64,000 nucleotides of DNA from Tetrapyrgos nigripes. Taxonomy: Eukaryota > Basidiomycota > Agaricomycetes > Agaricales > Campanellaceae. The notes under the pieces were generated by a model that had not been told where the DNA came from, did not search any database, and saw only the letters and a program-made list of their open reading frames with translations. The stretch covers positions 1 through 64,000 of the forward strand of contig JAACJM010000112.1 in assembly GCA_013368315.1 (NCBI GenBank), written 5' to 3'. This document shows positions 55,257-64,000 of this stretch, piece by piece. The position numbers and the translations under genes were made by a program. The stretch's first letter is position 1. The number at the start of each line of letters is the position of its first letter.

Positions 55257-58098
55257 ATGTCAGGACTGGAACTTCCTCCAGGAGCTCCGAAACCTCCAAC
55301 GGTGACTGAAGTGTAAGTGCTCTGCTTGTGTCCGATTACTCTCTCTGATGCGGTGTTGCTCTGGCTATAGATACGTACCGTTTTTTATCGGTGCATTTAT
55401 CAGTACTGCTCTGTATGGAGTGAGTATACGTCGTACAGTCCAGTCATACCCCGAGGCTCGTTGCGTGACTAACTGTGGATTCGCTACTAGGTTTTCGTTT
55501 CTCAGGTGGGCTTCAAAAGGATATGGGTCATTGAAGCAATGATTAAGGACAGTTCTAGGCGTTGACCTATCTTCAGACATGTCGAGGGTGCGTTACAATA
55601 GCATTTGTTTTTATGACTTAGCCTGACTCTGAACTCGCCACTGTAGAGATAAGATTTGGATGAAACTGCTGGCAAGTCGTATTCGCTCAAACTTTCTCTT
55701 CGAAATGGGGAGCTTGACCTAATCTTATGGAACGTTGTCATCACATACCACAGGTCCTATATCTCTTCCTCGCCGAAACTGCCAATACAGTATTCGACAT
55801 AGCGATTGTATACGAGCCCTTGTTAACACGATTTGGTGCGCCATAGCTGATCAGAATCTGGACGTAAACTTACGTTGCCTTTCCGTTGCTTCTTTCTATG
55901 TAGGTGATCCTCTGGTCGTTGCTGATTCTCCACTCTGTATGTTTGTTTCCCATCTTCCCGCTCTCCGATCCACTCAGCCGTATCGATCCTACGATCCATG
56001 AACCATTTCCTCAGTTGTACGTGCAGGTAAGTAAGCGTATGCTTATGTTTTCAACCAACTCCCAAATCACTCCAACCTGTACCCCTACCCTAATCCCCAT
56101 TCCCAATCCATTGTTCCAATGATATCGACATTAACTCCGCCGCTTTTGCTTTTCAGATGGTGTCGTCACCGTGAGTCCTTACCCCGAGCAAATTGAAGAA
56201 CGCTCAATGACAATTAATCCATACTCACCGACATCACGACTCACCAGGCTCTGATCTCGACACCCGTGCAGATCTTCATGGCATGGCGTATTCGCGTCGT
56301 CATGCAGTCTTGGATACCGTTTGTGCTCGCGACTGCACTGGCTATTACTTCTCTTGGTGAGTGTATCCTTTTTCAGCTTTCTCAATATGGGCTCATAACT
56401 CCTACTTTATCAACTAGTCGGCTCAATATGGCTAGCTATCTCAGTAGCCAATTCACCTCAGTTTCAGACATTTGACAGCTTCAAAGCAGCGCCCATAACA
56501 TGGCTCGTAGCCTCTGCCGCAGCGGATATACTCATTGCTGTGTGTTTGGTGTATGGGTTGGTATGTGGTGTTTTTTATTGATCAGATTCGTTCGTTGACC
56601 TCCACCTTGGTTTATTTTCCCGGTACTTCCGATACACCATCCCACCCTGATCATAATCAATATCTTGTGAATCCGAAATCTCGAATCATTATCTGCCTCT
56701 GTACCCTGGCTTCTCACCCCTCACCACTGGATTACTGGACTATAGTCAAAGAAGAGATCCAAAGTATCTCAGCTTAATGATCAGATTGATAGGATTATAC
56801 GATGTGCGTTTTCTTATTATCCAGTGGGAATTTTTGACTCACTCACCACTTATAGTTGCCGTTCAAACTGGCGCCATCACCGCCGTAGCTGCGTTGGCAG
56901 ATGCGATTGTGTTTGTTAGCGTTCCGGTGAGTGCTTACAAGACTTCAAGTTGTTTGCTTGATCGATGAGCATATCCTTACTGACTTCTTATCTCTGTGTA
57001 TAGCATACTACGGTGTAAGTACTCATGAGATCTCCAGACCATTGAAACCCACTCCCCTTCCCGCTCCTGCTCCCGGGACGCTGAGCAGCACGCCATCGCT
57101 TATGCGTATACACGCCGATTGATTGTTTGATTTTCGTCCTGATTCGTGTTTTCGTGTTATGTATAGCTTTTTCTCCTGGGACCTGTCACTATCGAAACTA
57201 TACTCGAATACATTGTTGAGCAGGTATGTTCATCTTGGCTTTTCCCCTCCCCTTCCCCCTTTACCATCTCCATGACGAGGATTACATGAATTTTCTGTTC
57301 TGATCCTTTTTCTTTCTTTTTTCTTTCCTCTCTAGTATAAACGCTCGTAACAAGTGGCGAGAAAGAATACACTTGCAGAAGATGGGGCCGAACGCGTTAT
57401 TCAACTCAAGTGAGGCTACAAGTCATACTGCGGGTTTGGAGTCGCAGGTAAGCAAAAGATCGTTGATCGTTTTCTTCATTCTTTTTTTTATTTGTCTTTT
57501 TCACTTTCGGTTGGCCGACAATGGACGCTAACATGGACGCTGATAACTTGATTATCCCTCCTTCTTCAAGGTTGGAACAGGTAGTTATCCCTTGGTAAGT
57601 CCTTAATTCATCCAGCCAGCCAGTCAGCCCGTCAATCCTACGCAGAACGAATCTGACTGACGGATTTTCGACGCAAACAGTCTAAACTCGCGTTCAACTC
57701 TCCCAAGAGTGAATCAACGACTTTACAATTTCCAACGCATCAAACTCCGACACAAACTCTTTCTGCACATCCGGAAGGACCTTGGACATTCACCACCTTC
57801 TCGATCGAGAAGGCCGCAGTTCACTGTCCAGGGAGAGTCACAGTTGATTAGGGGCCCGTATCCAGATGACGATGTCGAACGACAGAATCAGTATGGTCAT
57901 GATATCCCTCCCAGATCTCGAAAAAACTATTATCCATACGCCGGAGCAGACATAGCGGAATCAATCTCGGAAAGTATACAATCTAGATCTAGATATGCAT
58001 ATGGAGGACCGGGGGACGAGCAGGATTTAGATTCTATGTCATATGAACATGGCCAGGGTGGTTATGGTAGTGGGAACGGGAAGCCACAAGCATTTTGA
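55257..58098 (+). CDS. DUF6534-type seven-helix membrane protein
   Basis: This multi-exon gene belongs to the basidiomycete DUF6534 family, predicted multi-pass membrane proteins of unknown function. Exon 1 (55257-55312) gives MSGLELPPGAPKPPTVTEV. Exon 2 (55371-55419) gives YVPFFIGAFISTALYG. Later exons encode VLYLFLAETANTVFDIAIVY, VQIFMAWRIRVVMQSWIPFV, WLVASAAADILIAVCLVYGL, VQTGAITAVAALADAIVFVS, FFSWDLSLSKLYSNTLLSSI and NARNKWRERIHLQKMG. The late SKLYSN...NAR motif is diagnostic. The exon expected between TM1 and TM2 (55420-55755) was not found in a sensible frame. The C-terminus is ambiguous: one frame stops at 57851, the other runs to 58098. Both look hydrophilic. Confidence 0.78.
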
Positions 58099-58506
58099 GG
58101 GACTGATTAGCTAAATTGTCATATTGAATATTCGAACGAGCAGGAAGTCGAGCGTACGCTGGCTTCGCTCTCACTCCTTCCGTCGAGTTTGTACTTTAAT
58201 TATTTACGGCGTACTCTGGCAGGTGCCAATGTAGAACTTGCGTAGAGCTGTAGAAATACCTAGACGATCATTGGCGGCTAGGCGGATCCTGTGCATAAGT
58301 ATTTATATTGATTATGCTGAGTGCATTTCTTCTCTTTCTTTCCACAATCGCGCTCAGCTTGCAGCACCATTCATTTTTGTGGAATCCTGATCTCAGTGCT
58401 TGAGTTACAGGTGAGCGTCCAAGTTTTTAAAACTCACTGACAGCAAATCAACTCTAAAATATAGCCTTTCAGTTTCAGCTCTTTCTAGGCCATCTCCTCC
58501 ATTCAA
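58099..58506. other. Spacer, no feature recognised
   Basis: This lies between the DUF6534 gene and the HET remnant. No coding sequence was seen. Confidence 0.45.
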
Positions 58507-59120
58507 ATGCCCACACAGCTATCGGCTGCAGATACCATCACTTCCTTTCCCCTAGATCCCTTACAGAAGTGGACACGACCTCGCCGACTCATCAACACTT
58601 GCACACTAAAACTCATGGAATTCCCTTCTGACCACTCTGGCCCTCTTTACTGCATTCTCTCCCATCGCTGGGATGAAGACAAGGAGATATCATATCGGGG
58701 AGATGCTGGGATTATCAGCTGCTGGGCCCGATGAGTTGAAGAGTGGGTTCGATAAAATCGTCAATGCGTGCAGACAAGCGCGCGACGACATCCATGCCTA
58801 CATCGGACGATGGAGACCATGGTCAGCAATCCCAGGATATCAGCTCGATGTTCGACTATTACAACAACTCTGTAGTCTGTTACGTCTATCTCAACGACGT
58901 CGACTTCAATCCTGACTCAGAGGATCGTCACAGTGGTGCCAGATTTATGTGGCGAGTCCGTTCGGAATGGGAAAAACCTACGTCGCAGCGTGCTAGCCAA
59001 TGGCTTTCTCGAGGATGGACCCTACAAGAACTGTTGGCTCCCTCATCTGGAGGAGTGCTGGCCTGGCCACCGGTATGTACCTCAAGGTTTCCAGTTTCAA
59101 TCTTCCCAATTCATGTTTAA
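58507..59120 (+). pseudogene. HET domain protein remnant
   Basis: HET proteins act in fungal incompatibility and cell death. Starting at ATG 58507, the frame reads RPRRLINTCTLKLMEFPSDH, then LYCILSHRWDEDKEISYR, the start of the HET domain. A frame change near 58690 moves into MLGLSAAGPDELKSGFDKIV followed by NACRQARDD. The expected Y-IWIDTCCIDK core is missing. A further frame yields SMFDYYNNSVVCYVYLNDVD and ASQWLSRGWTLQELLAPS, the late HET motif. Two frameshifts, one core deletion and no C-terminal region make this a pseudogene. An intron explanation was looked for and not found. Confidence 0.8.
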
Positions 59121-60661
59121 ATAAACTGAATTGCAATGAAATACGTTGCCTTGCTGATCTGCAGTGGCACTATGTATTTTATATGCAATGAATTAGGTCG
59201 CTGGGAGTCTGGAGATTGACCCTTGTCTTATTTGGCATATATAACAGCCATGCAGTCGATAACTTCTATTGGTCAATAATTTAAACCACAATGATCTACA
59301 CCAAGCTACGTTGGCCTTGTAATGGATATGCGAATCGGCGGAGGTTTTATTCTCGCCACTCAAATTTCTTCAAAGGGCGCACTGAGTCAGATCCGCAGTC
59401 TTGAGCATGTAGATTTAGATTTCCTAGTGAACGGGAATATTGGTACATAGAGGACAAGTATATTCTTTATCATCTAGGACATCTGAGTTAAGTCCGATTC
59501 AGCTTCCGGTTCAAGGGCAGAAGGTGATAGTAAGATCGACCTGGACATGAAGAATACCAGAGGAAGTTCAAGGTCAACATCCTTCCTTTCCTTGCGTGAC
59601 GAAACAGCTAAGAGGACATACATTATCTTTCTGACAAGCAACTTGCTTGCCCGTGGCGAGTGGAAAGCTTGAGGACAGTTGGCGCCCTCGCCTAAAATTA
59701 AAGGAGCAGGAGATATCATGCAACATAAACATACATTCCTTCCCTTGTCCATCACATCCGTTATGGTACGCGAACTCGATCGGGACGTTGAACCCAAGGC
59801 TAACAGAGCAGATGAGCATCATACATAGTCGCGTAGCAAATGAAGCAAGAATAAGTAACACTTACGGAGGAATCAAACTCAAATCAGTGCTGGAATCACT
59901 TCCAGGCTGGCTGGGATCGGGGTTTTTGAGCGTGGCTTCAGTTCAAGTCGGAAGGATTGCTCATCTTCGAAGTTAGATTGTGGTTTCAAAAATCTACCAA
60001 TTGCAATCGCAAGTACCAGGTATATCTGTGCAAGTGGAAACGAGGCTGTCGGGACTTACTCAGAAGCCAGGACTCGGAATCTGCTCGGAATTTTTAGAGT
60101 ATTGACCAGCCCAGGCTTACCTTATTTGGCGTATGATTTACCATAAACGATCAACCTCGGTGCTCGGGTGGCAAATCTCCGAGTCTAACCCCGTTAACGT
60201 TCGTCAGCTGGTAGCCAGGGCCTAGCACTGAGCAAATCAATCGCCGCTCAGCTGCAGGAGCGGTTGGTCCCCAGGCTAGTCAGGAGGAGATTCCAACACA
60301 AGGATATAGTTCAATAAAATGACTGTTTTCATGGAGTAATGTAATAGACGGTAGGTACTCTAGACTCAGCCCATGAGACTTGAAAAACAGAACCCTTGTG
60401 CTGTACTGATCAATGAAAAGTATCTGATTAAAATTAATACTGTCCAAAACCTAACTCTACGTAGTCCATAAGTATACCCAGGACCCAACCTGACCATGTA
60501 AAATAAATAATACGGAGGCCGCTGCATGCACACAGGGACAATGAACTAAGCCCTGCTAACAGTAACAGATGTCACAGCGGATCCAGCGACAATAGACGTG
60601 ACGGGAGGTCCACCAGAAACCCCAGACGTGACGACTGGGGAATCAGAAACGACGCTGCCAG
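59121..60661. other. No supportable gene; 3' end holds the tail of the repeat protein
   Basis: Most of this stretch shows no recognisable coding sequence. Its last part (about 60550-60660) continues the repeat protein below in another frame (SDVTGSVVSDSPVVTSGVSG). Confidence 0.4.
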
Positions 60662-61489
60662 TCACATCTGAGTTGACTTGAGAGATGATGATGAAGTCAC
60701 TGGAGATCCCGGGGAGGAAATGACGGAGGTTATGGGCGTAACGGCTGGAGTGAAGGTGATAGTAATGGGAGTTCCAACGACACTGGTGACTGGGTCTTCA
60801 ACGGCATGAGTAACGGGCTCGAAAGTGATGCTGTTGACTGAAGAGACGACAGCGCTGGTTACCGGCTCTCCAACGGCTTGAGTAACGGGATCGAAAATGA
60901 CGCTGTTGACTCCGGAGACGACGGCAGTGGACACGGGCTCGACAATGACGCTGGTGACTGGAGAGCCGGCGACACTCGTGATGAGAGTACCGACAACGCC
61001 AGTAATGGGAGAGCCGACAACGCTAGTAGTGATAGGTTTCCGGACAATGCTGGTGACGGGGTTACTGAGAACACTGGTAACGGGGTCAAAAGTAACACTG
61101 TTGACTCCAGAACCAGCGGGTATAGTCACGGGCTCTCCACTAGCAATCATGGCGCTGGAAACGGGGTCGACAATGACGCTGGTGACGGGAGAGCCGACGA
61201 CACTCGTGATGGGAGTACCAGCACCAACAACACTGCTAACAATGGTACCATTTGCCGGCTGAGAGACGATGCTGGACATGGGAGTACCAACTACGAAGGT
61301 CCGGGTGGAGGGTTGACGTCCAACCGAAGTAGTGACGCTAGTAATTGAGTTGTCGAGTGGTACCTGTTGCAAAGCAGCGGGTTAGGCGGATGAAAAAAAT
61401 TCAGGATTAGTGTAACCCACCGCGTCGACGAAGCAGAGGCTGAGGGCAAGCCCGACGAAACCAGTGAAAGGAGCAGTCGCGGATGTCAT
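60662..61489 (-). CDS. Secreted Val/Thr/Ser-rich repeat protein
   Basis: Exon 1 (61489-61421) encodes a signal peptide, MTSATAPFTGFVGLALSLCF followed by VDA. A GT-AG intron (61420-61364) joins it to exon 2 from 61363. The mature part is built of about 9-12-residue repeats of the pattern (S/P)-V-T-S-V-(V/I)-x-x-P, for example SVVGSPVTSVIVDPVSS and GEPVTSAVVSSVNSITFEPV. It is nearly free of charged residues. It resembles low-complexity secreted or cell-wall proteins with beta-type repeats; I do not know a family. The frame stops at 60662, but the adjacent frame continues the same repeat for about 40 residues (see findings). Confidence 0.7.
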
Positions 61490-63082
61490 GGTAGCTGGAG
61501 GAGTAATATGAGAGACGAAAGATATCGGTGTGAAGGAAAGAAGGGAAGTGTTGATGGAAAAACTTGCCTGGAACATGTCGTCTTTTAAGCAAACCTCACT
61601 AAAGGCGCAAGGCGAATCGTCGCCGTCTTGCCTTTGTATAGTGCACTGAAAGGAAGTCAAAGCAAATTCAGATAATGATGAGATGCTTGGAGCCTGCTAG
61701 CAAAGTGATCGTGGCATACACTTACCATCGACATGAAAACCAAAAGTAAGGTGCCACTTGCGCATAGCCTTACCGTCATTCGACAATTCCGGTTGACTAC
61801 CTACTCATAGTGGCGGTAAGTAAATTGGGAAGGTTGCTTGTAACCTGATAAAGAAATAACATACTCACCCACTGAGTGGTATGAATGGTAATTCGATTCC
61901 GCAGCACAACACCATGGGTATACACTACACGTTCCTTCTGATGCCAATACGGTCTGATACGGGGATGTTAGCTGGAGTGCCAGGTGTAAACAGTAGTTGC
62001 AAGGCTATCAAACTTGCAATACGCGCTTCCACGTTCTTGTCGATAATTTTTGATCGGTCTTGTCCAAATTCTCGGAGTCCTGGAAGTCCCTAAGACAAAA
62101 CGACCCGGTTTAAAAGACATGGGTGCCAAACAGACGAGTACTCACGATAGGAATCTTTGTTTTTCCTGACCACGAAGTAAACGCTCAAAAGACCTCGTCA
62201 TGTACCACGAATCCACGACCAGGGCAACTATTCGCGTATTTGATGAGTCTACTAGACGTCCTCCTGTCATAGAAGACACCAACTCGACCAATTTTCAACC
62301 AAAAAGCTTTTGCATAATACTGAGAACATATTAGAAATTTTTCAGACCGTTTATCCAACAACTCACCGCCAGACTCCGCGTCCCAGCGTGCCTTCAATCC
62401 TTGCCCGTCTACCCCAAGCTTATTTTGAGCCAATCCTTCATTTGTATACGACATACAGTTCAGAATTGGACATATCAGTCGCTCTAAGCGGGCTGTAGAG
62501 AACTACTCCGAGTCGGCACAGGAAAGAGGCCGCAGTCATCAATGTCGTTGGAACTCAGGTTGACCGTTACATCAAGAGTCGGACAGGTCGGGTCTTGATG
62601 AGATTCCGCAGTTCAATTCCGGCGCCTTGAGAAGGAACTGCATGCTGCTAGCGATGGTCGGGCTGAAAGGAAGAGATGTCGATCGACATCGTTGAGCCAG
62701 AGTTGGTTGAGGGTACATAGACCACACACGTGATATGATGGACTCGGACCTTTCTTTCCAATTCTTATCGGATTGCCGTCCGAAGAAAAGCTTCTAGATT
62801 TCTTCTAGTGTCTACAGCTACATCATGTACTACATGAAGTCAAAGACGATCAGTCAATAACCGCTAACAAGCTGTACAGAGTAAATATGTACTCGACGCG
62901 TCCCAGACGTATCCTATCGCCCAAAAAGCCAAAAGCCAAGATGAAACACGAAAGCAAGATGAAAGGAGAGAAAATGAGAGAGAGCGTAAAGGAATGATAT
63001 ACCGGATAGGCAGTGTAGCTGTAGATCATGAAGAATGTAGGATACTACCTAACAAGACTCGTGAGGAAGGAATGAGGGAACA
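61490..63082. other. Intergenic, no supportable gene
   Basis: This holds the upstream region of the repeat protein and the downstream flank of the AA9-like gene. Short frames near 61881-62500 on both strands have no recognisable motif. Confidence 0.4.
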
Positions 63083-64000
63083 CTAATATTCCAACCTCCT
63101 CTTCATATGAGTCTGCCTATGTCTACCCATAGCAGCCAGTGACCTCTTCGAATCCTGGCCAGCGGGGCTACGTTTCCTGGATTTACACGTCCTGCCAGTA
63201 GTAGCACTCCCGGTGCTAGAAGCAGAGGTTGATGTAGATGTAGAGGAAGACGAGAAGGTTGAAGAAGGGGCCGAAGGAGGCGTGGTACTGACAACTGCTA
63301 CAGTTGCAGCTATCGTCTCCTTGGTGGAGGTACCGGTAGAGGTAGAAGTGGAGGTGAGATGACGAGTATTAGTCTGAGTCGCAACATTCGTATTCGTACT
63401 GGGAGTTTTGGAGGTAGAGACGGTAGCGGTAGTAGAAGACTCAGGCTGAGGGTCAGACCCAGAGTTGCTATCCGAATCATCGTTGTTGGACGAGGATGAC
63501 GACGTAGACGAAGAAGACGACCCAGTCAATCCAGAAACGACATCCCAAACAGCCGGCCCAATATCCTCAAAGACGGTACTGTCGGTGTACACATCGTAAT
63601 TGGCGAGTGACCCATTCGTCTCATAGAGCGATCCAGCGAGAGTACCTTGGGGGAGTTGGTCCTCGCCTCCATCTTGAATGTTGATCTGTATACAAGCGAC
63701 GTAGAGCTGAGGACCACCACCGGAGGATTTGGGAGAGTGGACTGCTGCAAGCTGAGTAGGACAAAAGAATGAGAAAAAGTGAAGATTGAATGAACAAACA
63801 GCTCACCTCATGTCTAACCAAATACTCCCCACTCTGCAATCCCTTCGGAATACTGACAGTCCACGAACTCGAATCTTCTACCAACTTCGCGATACCCCAT
63901 AATCCCTTGCCCTGATCAGCTGTAGGGTAGTACTCTTCAGGTTTCCCTGCCATCGTCTCACGCAGATCATCCGAAATCGACTGAGACGTGTCAAGGCCCC
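63083..64000 (-). CDS. AA9-like lytic polysaccharide monooxygenase, partial
   Basis: The gene runs off the window end. Exons are 64000-63807 and 63751-63083, with a 55-nt GT-AG intron. The visible catalytic part reads WGIAKLVEDSSSWTVSIPKG, then LQSGEYLVRHE|LAAVHS, then GGPQLYVACIQINIQ. In AA9 enzymes the R-H-E/Q His and the Q-x-Y motif belong to the copper-site second sphere and axial Tyr, and both are present (RHE, QLY). The N-terminal copper-binding His lies outside the window. The fold ends near DIGPAVWDVVSG. A long Ser/Thr-rich tail (about 120 residues) follows, then a basic end, RKRSPAGQDSKRSLAAMGRH and beyond. No CBM1 module is seen. Expected role: oxidative cleavage of cellulose or hemicellulose outside the cell. 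Confidence 0.82.

Noticed and set aside
60878..61348. Asn/Asp/Gly-rich plus-strand frame
   Set aside because: It is the antisense of the Val/Thr/Ser repeat protein, whose signal peptide and intron support the minus strand.

Overview
The window is fungal nuclear DNA, almost certainly from an agaricomycete basidiomycete. The evidence is the dense set of 50-65 nt GT-AG introns, gene families typical of mushrooms (DUF6533, DUF6534 and DUF6699 proteins, mushroom-type F-box, BTB and HET proteins, an AA9 monooxygenase) and mushroom-type transposons (Ty3/gypsy chromovirus, hAT, tyrosine recombinase, LINE). All gene models were made by reading splice sites by eye, so terminal exons are the least certain parts.

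Layout. (1) 0.6-2.3 kb: DUF6533 membrane-protein gene. (2) 2.9-21.6 kb: a transposon island. It holds a decayed 5-kb Ty3/gypsy chromovirus (2933-7959), a young 6.65-kb Ty3/gypsy element with 162-bp LTRs (8284-14936) lying directly against a broken host gene, a tyrosine-recombinase fragment, a possible Copia-type LTR, degenerate tandem repeats, a 651-bp non-autonomous hAT with a perfect 8-bp target duplication, and a hAT transposase fragment. (3) 23-29 kb: chitin synthase export chaperone (chs7), tRNA-Leu(AAG) with an intron, BTB protein, cytochrome P450. (4) 29.5-34.2 kb: LINE remnant, DUF6699 gene, cytochrome b5-like MAPR (dap1). (5) 34.2-39.6 kb: coding-looking but unidentified exons and a tRNA-derived SINE-like sequence. 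(6) 40-50.8 kb, mostly minus strand: Zn(II)2Cys6 regulator, tRNA-Leu(CAG), annexin, intronless F-box/LRR gene. (7) 51-55 kb: two MITE-like elements in gene-poor DNA. (8) 55-64 kb: DUF6534 membrane protein, HET pseudogene, secreted repeat protein, 3' part of an AA9-like gene.

The most interesting content is the retroelement biology. The young element has a primer-binding site that matches, over 14 nt including the CCA tail, the 3' end of the intron-containing tRNA-Leu(AAG) gene 10 kb away in this same window. It also has a GGGAAAT heptamer just before the gag stop that would place pro in the -1 frame. Its pro-pol frame is interrupted only by two TGA codons. The older chromovirus instead carries a 10-nt self-complementarity between its leader and a point in the LTR about 30 nt after a TATA box, as expected for Tf1/sushi-type self-priming. 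All three of its catalytic centres are mutated. The two elements therefore appear to use different priming strategies side by side.
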